Made by a program: the position numbers and the translations under genes. A stretch of 37,492 nt of DNA from Endomicrobium sp. Its GTDB lineage: Bacteria; Elusimicrobiota; Endomicrobiia; Endomicrobiales; Endomicrobiaceae. Positions within the stretch are counted from its first letter, which is position 1, and each line of letters opens with the position of its first letter. The DNA is taken from the NCBI GenBank assembly GCA_031264105.1, contig JAISEM010000025.1:1-37492 (forward strand), in the 5' to 3' direction. Shown here one piece after another: positions 24,930 to 34,248 of this stretch. Below the pieces are notes generated by a model. It was not told where the DNA came from and did no database searches. It saw nothing but the letters and a program-made list of their open reading frames with translations.

Positions 24930-26309
24930 TTATTGCTCTAAGATCTCTTCTACGGAACTGTCTACATTAGAAAGAATTGACTTGAAAAGTGCTTTAAACC
25001 ATGAATCCTCTTGACCTTTTTTACTTGTCTTTGAGATAAAAAGTTCATCAACATCTATTGCCGTAAGTTCTTTCTTTTTAGTGTTAATTAAATCTATTCT
25101 ATGTTCTGCATCAATCTGCTCTTGTTCAAAACGTGCATATAATCTGTTGCGTCTATTTTCCAATTCTTGATACTTATTTTGTAATTCGTCAACTTCTCTT
25201 TGGATACCTATAACTTCGCCTTGAGCGTTTGGAAATGCTAATTTATTTTTTGCCTTTGCTAATTTAGTTTCTAATGAGATTAAACTCTCGTCAATGGAGC
25301 TCAAAACATCATTTTCTCTATTCAATGTACTAATTGCAAAATTTCTTTTCAGTTCAGCGGATGTTTTTAATTTATCAAGTTTTTTTCAATTATAAGACGT
25401 CCCTGAAGCGCCATATTCCCAAGAACTCTATCCATGCTGTGATGTGATCCTATGCTGTTTCCATCAATTATGCTCCAATCAATTTGATCTCAGCCAAGAT
25501 CACCGCCAGTCAATACACCGTATCCAACTTTTGTGACAATATTCTTCTTATCTTCAATTATTATACTGTTTGAACCTAAAATTTCTTTAAATCTAGCTGC
25601 ACTATCTTTATCAAATGGTTTAGGTGCTTCAAATGTAATTACATCAGTAGGAATACCACCAGAAAGTTGTTTTACAAGAGGAGTCGTTGTAAGTGCTACA
25701 GCTCCACCTAATCTATGCCCAGTTAGAAGTATTCTTTTTACAGTTCCTTGTGCCAGAAAATGTTCGAGTAAATCGCGTATTTGGTGTTCCATAGCTTTGA
25801 AAATATTAAAAAATCCCCTATGTACATTAAGCTCTAGCCCACCAATAGTTACACTTTTATTAAAAAAGTCAGCGTCGCTAAGAGCCTCGTTAAGATTTGA
25901 TGTTTCTCTAAAAGAGATAACTAGAGTTTCTTCGCCGTTTATTTCTGTTGTATATGCAAGACCTTTTTCTTCATAGCTACTTGCATATAGCCCGAAAAGC
26001 CAAGAATTTGGAGCAATAAGAGTTCGGTATTCATTTGCCATTAAGCAAGGTAGGTATTTCGCTGGGATCTGTTACCATGTTGCCTTTACTGGAATATGCC
26101 GCTTTAGCTGCCATTGCTGCATTGTAAAGGAATTCGTATTTATCGAAAATACCATCGTAATAAGAAGGATCGCTGAGTAATTCTTCAGAACCTTCAAGAC
26201 CGCCTATTCCAATGAGCTTTTCCAGAGAACTGTTATAAGCTTGCGCTTTAGCACATATGCCAAAGCATGTAAAGACACTTACTAGAATCAACGAATATAA
26301 GAGTTTCAT
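24930..26309 (-). pseudogene. Secreted class 3 (alpha/beta hydrolase) lipase, multiply broken
   Basis: Read on the minus strand the pieces are: an N terminus with signal peptide (MKLLYSLILVSVFTCFGIC, then AKA), a lipase_3-type core (about 26041-25490), and a C-terminal coiled coil (24930-25325) with VDELQNKYQELENRRNRL. Damage: a frame change near 26035, an in-frame TGA at 25490-25492 (family-like sequence DQIDWSIIDGNSIG continues beyond it), and a frame change in the A run near 25380-25387. In addition the nucleophile elbow, GHSLGG in the family, reads GHRLGG, so the serine is lost. GGAGG precedes the ATG at 26309. No activity is expected. Confidence 0.85.
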
Positions 26310-26414
26310 AGTACCTCCACTAACTTCTATTTAATAAGAATCTTTCTCTTTACTTATAGGTTAGCTCGCCAAAATGGTTTGATTTAGGGGAATTGTGAAA
26401 TTTTTAAAAATCAT

Positions 26415-26458
26415 GAAATAAAAAATCTCCAACCAAGAATTATTCTATGGATGGAGAT
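26415..26458 (-). terminator. Terminator after the porin gene
   Basis: On the minus strand ATCTCCATCC pairs with GGTTGGAGAT (one A/A mismatch), and TTTTTTATTT follows. The hairpin lies about 30 bases beyond the porin stop and closes the transporter-manA-porin operon. Confidence 0.8.
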
Positions 26459-26485
26459 GGGGATACTTTTAATTTAGCTTAAATA

Positions 26486-27658
26486 TTAAAAATCGAATCT
26501 TGTTCTTATTCCTGCTACAAATACATTATGTTTAAGACCTGCGTTCCCTCCGCTAGGGTTTATGAAGTATTGTACAGCTGGTGTGATACCGAGATGTTTA
26601 TTTACACCAATTCTATAATAGAATTCAAACTCGGTTTCTGCTCCATTTTTATAAGTTGCACTTATATTTGAGTAGTCATGCGGACCATACATTTGACCTA
26701 CTGCAAAACCAACTGTATCGTTTCCTCTTGACCATACAGAACCTTGAATTTGCAATCCTAAATCCCAAGATGATGTTGGAGTTACCATATATTTATTATT
26801 TTTTGTATCATACGTAGTTACGGAGGGGTCTTTCCAAGAAAATCTTCCAAATACGCCGAGGAGTTTACTTACTTCATGATCAGCGCTTATGCCAAATCCA
26901 TAAGTTCCTGACTTTTTACTTAAATCGTTACAAGAATAGTGAAGGGTGTTATTGCTCCAAACATAAAGCTTGTAGTTGCCTTTTTTTGAAGGTTTATAGG
27001 TAAGCTGCAAAGCATTTACTCCATCTGAATCAATATGATCTGTTTTTGTCGTATAGTATCCATAAGATAAATCAAATATATTTGATAATGCACAGCTTAA
27101 ATTTAAAGCTACTCTCTGTGCAGGAGCTTCAATTATTTTATCTCCGTTAAAAATACTTGTAATAAACTGAGCATTTTTATCTTTTGAGTATCTATTTCCA
27201 GTAAAATTCGAAGCGAAATCTAGTTTACCAAAACTTATAATTAGTTTGTTGTCTAAACATGACTGTTGATAGTACAAATCTGTGATTTTTGCAAGCTCTA
27301 GTTCCCCGTTGAATGTAGGGTCAGTTACTGCGTTAGCGTTTGCATATGTCTTGACGTTTTTAGATAGTCCATTTCCATTACCGCCTTTAAAACGAACAAC
27401 CACTTTTCCATTATTTTCAAGAATCTTTTCTAATCTTAAATCAAATACATATACTTCTGTATTTGATCCATCTTTAGGCTTTCCTACATTGTCTCGAGGC
27501 GTCCCTTGGAAAACAAATGTGCCTTCACTAGAAATTTCTATATTAATAGTCTGCACTACATCTATGGATTTTGCAACAGTCTGCGCAAATATTTGTGAAG
27601 GAGAAATTAGGGCAAGAACAAGAGCCAAAGCTAAAATTTTCGCTATGAGTTTTCTCAT
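26486..27658 (-). CDS. OprB-like carbohydrate-selective porin
   Basis: This 390-residue protein has a signal peptide (MRKLIAKILALALVLALI, cleaved after IFAQ or nearby) and a mature part of alternating aromatic/polar strands typical of an outer-membrane beta barrel. It ends RTRFDF, with the terminal Phe used for barrel assembly. Segments such as LELAKITDLYYQQS, FGKLDFASNF and FAVGQMYGPHD resemble the OprB carbohydrate porin family. It is the last gene of an operon with a sugar-phosphate transporter and manA, so it probably admits sugars or sugar phosphates through the outer membrane. Family placement is good; substrate is inferred. Confidence 0.78.
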   Translation of the reverse strand: MRKLIAKILALALVLALISPSQIFAQTVAKSIDVVQTINIEISSEGTFVFQGTPRDNVGKPKDGSNTEVYVFDLRLEKILENNGKVVVRFKGGNGNGLSKNVKTYANANAVTDPTFNGELELAKITDLYYQQSCLDNKLIISFGKLDFASNFTGNRYSKDKNAQFITSIFNGDKIIEAPAQRVALNLSCALSNIFDLSYGYYTTKTDHIDSDGVNALQLTYKPSKKGNYKLYVWSNNTLHYSCNDLSKKSGTYGFGISADHEVSKLLGVFGRFSWKDPSVTTYDTKNNKYMVTPTSSWDLGLQIQGSVWSRGNDTVGFAVGQMYGPHDYSNISATYKNGAETEFEFYYRIGVNKHLGITPAVQYFINPSGGNAGLKHNVFVAGIRTRFDF

Positions 27659-27696
27659 CGCAAAATGCCTTTTTGAGTTTTATTTTTATCTACATT

Positions 27697-28680
27697 TTAC
27701 TGAATATATGCTTCCAGAAACTTAGCATCTCCAGTTAATAAAACAGTATTTTTCAAGGCTGCTGGCAACAAAACAGTATTGCCTTTGATTATTTCTTCTA
27801 TTTCGTGATTGTATTTCAAAGTAGCATGTCCATCAAAACATATTAAGATGACGAAAGAATCAATTTGTTTTAAGGCTTCTGTATTATATTTCTTTATCAA
27901 ACTTAAATCTACAGCTTGAACATTGAAATACTTACATTCCGCTACAGGCTTTACCCCAATCTTGTTTTCCGTATTTGGCACAGTGACAGCTTTTGCTGAG
28001 AAATCAATCGCATCAACTGACTCCTGTACATGTAACTTCCTACAATTACCATTTTTGTCTTTACGATTGTAGTCATAGATGCGATATGTTAGATCTGAAG
28101 TTTGTTGAACCTCAATTAGTATTATTCCTGCGCCAATTGCATGAACAAGACCAGCTGGAATTAGAAATCCTTCATTTGGGGCAACTGATTGATAGTTAAG
28201 AGCATCTTCTATCGTGTCATTTTTAGCTCTTCTAATGTATTCTTCTTTATCCAATTCTTTGCTAAATCCCAAAACCAATTTTGCACCTGGATCATTTTGC
28301 AAAACATACCACATTTCAGTTTTACCAAAACTGCCATGGCGCTCTTTTGCAAGAGCGTCATTAGGGTGTACTTGTACGGATAAATTTTCTTTAGCATCAA
28401 TAAATTTAACTAAAAGTGGAAATTCGTTACCAAACTTTTCTGAAACATTTTTGCCTAATATCTCAATGGCATTTGTTTTAAGGATTTCATTTAACGATGT
28501 ACCTGCAAGTTTTCCATTGGAAATTATAGAGATATTTCCTTTAACACCGCTTAGCTCCCAAGATTCACCAATTGATGACGAGTCTGTTTGCTTGTTATAA
28601 CAATTTTTTAATTTAGTTCCACCCCAGACTGTTTCCTTTAGAATAGGCGTAAATTTAAAAGGATAAAGAGATTTAATCAT
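27697..28680 (-). CDS. manA: Mannose-6-phosphate isomerase (class I)
   Basis: The 327-residue zinc enzyme interconverts mannose-6-phosphate and fructose-6-phosphate. It has the family start PFKFTPILKETVWGGTKL, the metal site SVQVHPNDALAKERHG, then IPAGLVHAIGAGIILIEVQQ and SDLTYRIYDYNR. The length is that of the short Firmicutes-type ManA. It begins three bases after the transporter stop and is followed after 38 bases by the porin, which ties it to the uptake of phosphorylated hexoses. Confidence 0.95.
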   Translation of the reverse strand: MIKSLYPFKFTPILKETVWGGTKLKNCYNKQTDSSSIGESWELSGVKGNISIISNGKLAGTSLNEILKTNAIEILGKNVSEKFGNEFPLLVKFIDAKENLSVQVHPNDALAKERHGSFGKTEMWYVLQNDPGAKLVLGFSKELDKEEYIRRAKNDTIEDALNYQSVAPNEGFLIPAGLVHAIGAGIILIEVQQTSDLTYRIYDYNRKDKNGNCRKLHVQESVDAIDFSAKAVTVPNTENKIGVKPVAECKYFNVQAVDLSLIKKYNTEALKQIDSFVILICFDGHATLKYNHEIEEIIKGNTVLLPAALKNTVLLTGDAKFLEAYIQ

Positions 28681-28683
28681 ATT

Positions 28684-30036
28684 TTATTTTTTACTTTCTT
28701 CTTTTGATATAAGGCTATCTTTTTTCCATATAAGAGTAAGAAGCATTATAGTTAGTATTACTGATAGACAACATCCTGTAAAAAGACCTTTCCAGCTATA
28801 TTCTGTAATAATCATTGCAGCTATCACACCGGCAAAGAATGTTCCTATGTATTCAAATATTCCAACAAAACCTATAGCAGCACCAATAGATTCTTTTGGA
28901 GAAAGACGACCAATGAGCGCTCCCATTGCAACGCTTTGAGGCCCTTCTACAAAGAAACCAACTGCAGCTAAAATAAATGCAATTACCCACCAGTGAGTTG
29001 TTACTGAAATAAACGCATACATTGCCCATAAGCTTGCCACTAAAAATACCAAATATATTATACTTATCGGTACGCAACGGCCTTTAAATGCTTTGTCAGC
29101 CAAGTATCCTGCAGATATGCCGCCAAATATGCCAACTATTGGCATAGCTATTAAAAGCGAGGCTGCAGCTGCTGGAGATATCCCTCTTTCTTTCATAAAT
29201 ATTGTAGACCAATCTAAAGATGTAAAACGTACAAAGTATAAAGCCATTGCAGCTATAGAAACAAGCCACAAGTAATAATTTTTAAAGATATATTTACTTA
29301 AAATTTGCCAATGAGAAAGATTGCTTTTTTCTTCTACTTTTACCAATGTACGGTCATTACGGAAATCTTCTATTTTAGGTAACCCAACACATTCTGGTTT
29401 GTCAGTCATTACAAATAACAATGCAACACCAATTATTAGTCCTAAAATTCCTGGTACATAGAAAACTGCTTTCCAATGGCCAGTTGCTATAAAAAAGGTA
29501 GATAAGAAACCTATGCCGGTAATCCCTGCCATTTTAGAAGAACTATGTAGAGTCCATATAGTTCCTCTCTCATTTTGTGAGAACCAATGAACTAGTCCTT
29601 TTGCGCAAGTAGTAAAACCCATTGATTGAAAGACGCCATTTAATCCCCAGAAAAACGCTAAGAGTGGTAAAGTTGGAAGATATGCGAAGAAAAGATTTAT
29701 TACGGAAGAAGCTATAAGACCAAAAGCTAAGAAAAATCTAATGTTACATTTATCAACTGCAAGTCCACTTATAAACTTACCTATAGCGTAAGTTATAGCC
29801 ATTGATGAACCTATAATACCAAACTCAAGCTTTGTAAGATGAAGATCATCAATAAAAAAGGAACCTACATAAGGGATATTTTTTCGTACGAAATAGTACA
29901 TCAAATAACCAACGTACATACTCAAGAACATTCGAATACGCCAATACTTGTACTTCTTTGACACTGCTTGCTCGTTCTTTATGAGATTTGGAGTAGTTGG
30001 TAATGGTTTAATCCACTTTGTTAACTTTGATGTCAT
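28684..30036 (-). CDS. Hexose-phosphate transporter, OPA/MFS family (UhpC/UhpT-like)
   Basis: A 450-residue transporter with about 12 hydrophobic segments. Recognisable stretches are YVGYLMYYFVRKNIPY, the FGIIGSSMAITYAIGKFISG loop, WGLNGVFQSMGFTTCAKGLV and the C-terminal FFVEGPQSVAMGALIGRLSP, all characteristic of the organophosphate:phosphate antiporters. An upstream in-frame start exists at 30066, but GGAGGG eight bases before ATG 30036 decides. Sugar-phosphate import through a UhpC-like protein is the proposed carbon supply of Endomicrobium endosymbionts. UhpC can also be a sensor, but no UhpA/UhpB genes lie nearby, so transport is likelier. Confidence 0.88.
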   Translation of the reverse strand: MTSKLTKWIKPLPTTPNLIKNEQAVSKKYKYWRIRMFLSMYVGYLMYYFVRKNIPYVGSFFIDDLHLTKLEFGIIGSSMAITYAIGKFISGLAVDKCNIRFFLAFGLIASSVINLFFAYLPTLPLLAFFWGLNGVFQSMGFTTCAKGLVHWFSQNERGTIWTLHSSSKMAGITGIGFLSTFFIATGHWKAVFYVPGILGLIIGVALLFVMTDKPECVGLPKIEDFRNDRTLVKVEEKSNLSHWQILSKYIFKNYYLWLVSIAAMALYFVRFTSLDWSTIFMKERGISPAAAASLLIAMPIVGIFGGISAGYLADKAFKGRCVPISIIYLVFLVASLWAMYAFISVTTHWWVIAFILAAVGFFVEGPQSVAMGALIGRLSPKESIGAAIGFVGIFEYIGTFFAGVIAAMIITEYSWKGLFTGCCLSVILTIMLLTLIWKKDSLISKEESKK

Positions 30037-30598
30037 GTCGCTCCCTCCATTTTTATATACAATCAAAATTTTTTAATGAAAAGAAAATACATATTATTTT
30101 AAGGAGCTTTTGGTTACGGGTATATTATTTTGCTAAGCACTACGTTTACCTTATTGTATAAATATTTTTTAGTAGATTATTCTTAATTGTAAAAAAGTTG
30201 TGAAAATAAGGAAAAAGTTAAATATAAGCAAAATTTAAGTAAAAGCTTGCCGTACACTGTTAGAACTTATCCCGGACGAGATTGAACGCCGTATATATCA
30301 GAATCTTTATTTATATTTTAATGCTATTCCATAGTGAAGTCAAAAGTTATAGCATGTCCTAATATATCCAAGCATATACTAATTTTGTTTATATTTTTCA
30401 AGCCTTTTTAGTGCATTAATAAACTCTGCATTATTAAATGTGTAAATCTTATCTATAGGTTTTAAGAAAAGAAATTTATTATATATCGGCATCTTATCGT
30501 AGCGCTAGTCTTAATCGGCAAGTATAAACTTAAAAATACAAAGTTAATTATATTTAGTATAATAACATAATATAACGCCAAAAGTTAGGGGGATGCGA
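30037..30598. other. 560-bp intergenic region with a gene remnant
   Basis: This region separates the divergent transporter operon and phoH-like gene. It includes a probable pabB remnant on the minus strand (about 30330-30492) and TATAAT (30556-30561), a possible -10 for the phoH-like gene. The part from 30061 to about 30300 is AT-rich and I see nothing firm in it. Confidence 0.7.
30330..30492 (-). pseudogene. Possible N-terminal remnant of aminodeoxychorismate synthase component I (PabB)
   Basis: An ATG at 30492 opens a 37-codon frame with KPIDKIYTFNNAEFINALKR and LEKYKQN, ending in TAG at 30379. The sequence just after the stop continues YMLGYIR and, two residues on, YNF. This is the pattern of the N terminus of PabB-type chorismate enzymes, where a helix ending in K/E-rich residues is followed by GYISYEAGYxF. 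After that, stops are frequent and the catalytic part is missing. The match is short and by eye only. Confidence 0.45.
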
Positions 30599-31871
30599 AT
30601 GAAAACATTTGTTTTAGACGCCAATGTTTTATTGCATGGCCCAGACTCAATTTTTTTTCTTTTCAAGACAACAAAGTTGTAATTCCAATGACTGTCGTTG
30701 AAGAGTTGGATTCCTTTAAGAAGTCTAATGATGAAAGAGGTAGAAGTGCCCGTCTTATTTCAAGAAAACTTGATGCTTTAAGGTCAAAAGGAAAGCTTTC
30801 TGACGGTGTAGCCATAAAAAATGGCGGATCTATTAAGATTGAACTGAACCGTCATGATGTTACATTACCTATCGGTTTTGTGGAACAAAAATCTGATAAT
30901 CAAATATTATCAGTTGCTTTGGGGCTTAAGCAAAAAGGCGAAAAAGTAATATTTATAACAAAAGATATAAATTTAAGAATCAAGTCTGAAATTTTAAACA
31001 TAGAAACGCAGGATTACGAAAAATCCAAAATTAAGATTGACGAACTGTGCACAGGTTGGAGAGAAATTTCAGTTCCTTCTGCAAAGATTGATCAGTTTTA
31101 TAAAGATGAGAAGTTGATTTTAAAGCAAGATTTTTATCCAAATGAATTTGTAGTATTAAAAGACGATGCCGGAAGTTCAAAAAGCGCTTTGGCTAAATAT
31201 TCTAGAAGAAAAAAAGCTTTGACATCGATTTTTCACCAGAATTCAATGCCTTGGGGTTTAAAGCCATTAAATATTGAACAGAAATTTGCTATAGAAGTCC
31301 TTTTGTGTAATGATGTTAACTTGGTAACACTTGTAGGGCTACCTGGCGCAGGCAAAACTCTTCTTGCTTTAGCATGATGCGGTTTACAAAAACTATAGAA
31401 GAAAGATATTTTCGTAAGCTTTATATAGCAAGACCAATAATCCCTATGGGTAGCGATATTGGGTTTTTGCCAGGTACTAAAGAAGAAAAACTTGGCGCTT
31501 GGATGGGTGCTATAAATGACAATTTTGAATTTTTGATGAACAAAGGGCGCAATGACGGTTTAAAAGCCGAAGAAAAGATAGACTGTCTTTTTGATTCTGG
31601 TCAGATAGAGGTTGATTCTTTAACGTATATAAGAGGGCGCTCTCTTCCACAGCAATACATTATTATTGACGATGCTCAAAATTTAACGCCTCACGAGATA
31701 AAAACCATTACGTCAAGAGCTGGTAACGGCACTAAGATAGTTTTGACTGGAGATCCGTATCAGATTGACAATCCATATCTTGATGCCTCTTCAAATGGGC
31801 TTACTTATCTTGTTGAGAGATTTAAAGGACAGGAGATATTTGGCCACGTAACGTTCTCAAAATTACTTTGA
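30599..31871 (+). pseudogene. PhoH-like PIN-domain ATPase, broken
   Basis: The intact family protein couples an N-terminal PIN nuclease domain to a PhoH ATPase. Here MKTFVLDANVLLHG starts the PIN domain at 30599. A run of eight T (30652-30659) shifts the frame; the next piece resumes with VVIPMTVVEELDSFKK and runs to the Walker A motif GLPGAGKTLLALA. A TGA at 31375-31377 and a missing base in the A5 run near 31390 break it again. The last piece has YFRKLYIARPIIPMGSDIGF, Walker B QQYIIIDDAQNLTPHE and ends VTFSKLL, shorter than the usual tail. The PHP gene overlaps its stop. Confidence 0.87.
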
Positions 31872-32740
31872 TGAATAGAGGTATAAATAATTCTTATATA
31901 GACATGCATATACATACATCTTTTTCCGACGGTGTTTTTACTCCAAAAGAAGTAGTTGAATATGCATTAAAAATGAATTTGTCTGCAATAAGCATAACAG
32001 ATCACGACTCTATAGATGGCATAGATGAGGCTTTTAGTTTTGCTTTGCACAAAAATATTGAAATTGTTTCTGGAATTGAACTTTCTTGCGAAGTTGAGTC
32101 AGACTCTGGAAAAAGTGAGATGCATGTCTTGGGCTACTTTATAGATCATAAGTCTGAACATTTAAAGAAAGCTTTAAATGTCTTCAAACAAGCAAGATAT
32201 GACAGAGCTATAAAAATATTTGATAAACTCAAAGAAAACGACGTAGAACTAAAAAATGCTGATTTTATTAACAATATTGGCAAAGTAGCGATAGGGCGGT
32301 TGCACTTTGCAAAAGCTTTAATTGAAGAAAGATTTGTAGGAAGTGTTCGAGAAGCATTTCAAAGGTACTTATCAAAAGATAAACCTGCATATGCTCCAAA
32401 ATACTCAATTTCTGCAAAAGATGCCATAAAACTTATTTTGGATTCTGGCGGTATTCCTGTTATGGCACATCCATATTATATGCACTACAGCGATATTGAT
32501 TTATTTAAATCCATTGTTGATTGTGGTCTTATGGGAATAGAAGCTTGGCACATAAAACATTCTGAAAGTACTGTAAAGAAATTTATTGATATGTCTAAGG
32601 AATTTAACGTTATTGCAACTGGTGGTTCTGATTGTCATGGCCCATTTAAAAAAGAAAAACCTATTATGGGAAAGATAAAAGTTCCTTATTCAGTATTGGT
32701 AAACTTAAAGAATGCAAGAGAGTCGCTTTATAAGAATTGA
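31871..32740 (+). CDS. PHP-domain phosphoesterase (RNase AM / nucleoside bisphosphate phosphatase type)
   Basis: A 289-residue member of the polymerase-and-histidinol-phosphatase family. Metal-ligand motifs run in order: DMHIHTSFSDG, ITDHDSIDG, GIELSCE, a middle IGRLHFAKAL, MAHPYY and GGSDCHG. The family hydrolyses 3',5'-bisphosphonucleosides or trims the 5' end of rRNA (the YciV/RnmA group). An in-frame TTG three bases earlier is possible, but the ATG overlaps the phoH-like stop as TGATG, a coupling junction. All catalytic ligands appear intact although the gene before it is broken. Confidence 0.85.
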   Translation: MNRGINNSYIDMHIHTSFSDGVFTPKEVVEYALKMNLSAISITDHDSIDGIDEAFSFALHKNIEIVSGIELSCEVESDSGKSEMHVLGYFIDHKSEHLKKALNVFKQARYDRAIKIFDKLKENDVELKNADFINNIGKVAIGRLHFAKALIEERFVGSVREAFQRYLSKDKPAYAPKYSISAKDAIKLILDSGGIPVMAHPYYMHYSDIDLFKSIVDCGLMGIEAWHIKHSESTVKKFIDMSKEFNVIATGGSDCHGPFKKEKPIMGKIKVPYSVLVNLKNARESLYKN

Positions 32741-32743
32741 TTT

Positions 32744-34189
32744 ATGGAATATATAAATAAAACTGTTTTTCTTAATTATTTGGATTGTCATACTTTAGGG
32801 TGGAAGACAAAAAGAAATCTGCTTCCAAAACTTTCTGGCCTTAACAATGAACTTTTAACTTTAGAAGGAAAAAATATACGCAAAAAAGCACTCAGGTTAT
32901 TTCCTGGTGCGGTAAGTGGAAAAGAGCTTAAACTTGAAAAAGCTGGTGTTTGCTGTAAAGAGGTACTTTTAGATTTAGAAGTAAATAAAGTTATTTATGA
33001 CATGCGTTTTGTTGCAGATGGTTTTTATGCAAAACATAATATATTAAAAAAGCTTGAGGACAATTCTTGGCATTTGTTTGAAGTTAAGTCTGGAAGCAGA
33101 TATAAAGTTAAATACACAAACGATATTTCTTTTAATGTAATGGTTTTGTCAAAACTTGGAATAAAAGTAAGTAAGGCAAGCATTTTGTATTTATCTAATG
33201 ATTACAGACTCTATATGGGCTATTCAAAGCTTTTTGCTGAAACAGATTGTACTGGGAAAGTTGAACTGAAAGTTCAAGAGTTTTCAAACATTTCCAATAC
33301 GGCTTTTGAAGATTTAAATTCTGACAATATGCCACAGCCAGTTTTAAAAAGAAGCTGTAAAAACTGTCCTGTTTTTGATATTTGTATGGGGAAAGGTGTT
33401 GAGAAACATATATTTGATTTACCTAGACTTTCCATATTGCAAATGGACGAGCTTATAGCAATTGGCGCTGACACTATTGATAAAGTTCCTGATGATTTTA
33501 AACTTACTCAACGCCAGAAGATAGTCAAAAATTGTGTTCTTACAAATACTCGCTATGTGTCGGATAATTTAAAGACGGAGTTAGAAAATATAAAACAACC
33601 ATTTTATTATCTTGATTTTGAGTCTGTAACTACGATAATGCCTTTATACCCAGATATAGCGCCGCATACGCAAATTTTAACGCAGTTTTCTTTGGATAAA
33701 GCAGACATTAATGGAAATATTTTGAAACATTATGAGCATATTGCAGATCAAACAAGAGACTGCAGTAAAGATATTGCAGAGAAATTGATAGAGTATTTAG
33801 GTGAAGCTGGCGGCATAATAACTTATGCAAATGCTGAGCGCATTATAATTTCTAAATTGGGTTTACTTTTCCCTGATTTGTCAGAGAAACTTGACAAAAT
33901 AATTGAAAGAATTATAGATTTGGAATTTATAATAAGAAATAATTATTACGATATAAACTTTCACGGCAGAACGTCTATAAAGAAGATTCTCCCTGCTTTA
34001 ATACCTGATATGAATTACGACAGTTTAGACATTGGTGAAGGCGGTGAAGCTTCAGCAGCTTTTGCATTTATGGCAATGGGTCTATACGATGAGGAAAGAA
34101 TAAATGAGACTAAAAAAAATTTACTTAAATATTGCGCTCAAGATACGCTTGCAATGATACGTATACATCAGTTTTTAATAAATGTATAA
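32744..34189 (+). CDS. DUF2779-family protein: Cas4-like nuclease part plus exonuclease-like domain
   Basis: A 481-residue protein. The C-terminal half is a DUF2779 domain: FYYLDFESVTTIMPLYPDI has the D-x-E of a DEDD-type exonuclease, and LEFIIRNNYYD, FHGRTSIKKILPALIPDM, AAFAFMAMGLYDEE and YCAQDTLAMIRIH follow. The N-terminal half looks like a RecB/Cas4-type PD-(D/E)XK nuclease: MRFVADGF gives an Asp and HLFEVKSG the E-x-K. Cys15 (YLDCHTLGW) and a CKNCPVFDIC cluster resemble the four cysteines of a Cas4 iron-sulfur site. Function is unknown; DNA repair or mobile-element defence are guesses. It starts three bases after the PHP gene. Confidence 0.75.
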   Translation: MEYINKTVFLNYLDCHTLGWKTKRNLLPKLSGLNNELLTLEGKNIRKKALRLFPGAVSGKELKLEKAGVCCKEVLLDLEVNKVIYDMRFVADGFYAKHNILKKLEDNSWHLFEVKSGSRYKVKYTNDISFNVMVLSKLGIKVSKASILYLSNDYRLYMGYSKLFAETDCTGKVELKVQEFSNISNTAFEDLNSDNMPQPVLKRSCKNCPVFDICMGKGVEKHIFDLPRLSILQMDELIAIGADTIDKVPDDFKLTQRQKIVKNCVLTNTRYVSDNLKTELENIKQPFYYLDFESVTTIMPLYPDIAPHTQILTQFSLDKADINGNILKHYEHIADQTRDCSKDIAEKLIEYLGEAGGIITYANAERIIISKLGLLFPDLSEKLDKIIERIIDLEFIIRNNYYDINFHGRTSIKKILPALIPDMNYDSLDIGEGGEASAAFAFMAMGLYDEERINETKKNLLKYCAQDTLAMIRIHQFLINV

Positions 34190-34248
34190 AATGATAAAAT
34201 CTTGAAATATGTTTTTTATATAATTTACAGAAATTATAGGGGGAGAGT

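Noticed and set aside
25533-25976. 147-residue plus-strand frame
   Set aside because: It lies antisense to the lipase core, whose minus-strand translation is clearly family-like.
28214-28600. 128-residue plus-strand frame
   Set aside because: Antisense to manA, which has conserved metal-site motifs on the minus strand.
34190-34248. SOS (LexA) box before recA
   Set aside because: No CTGT-N8-ACAG or GAAC-N4-GTTC type palindrome is present in the short upstream region. TTGAAA and TATAAT are only 11 bases apart, so a standard promoter is not supported either.
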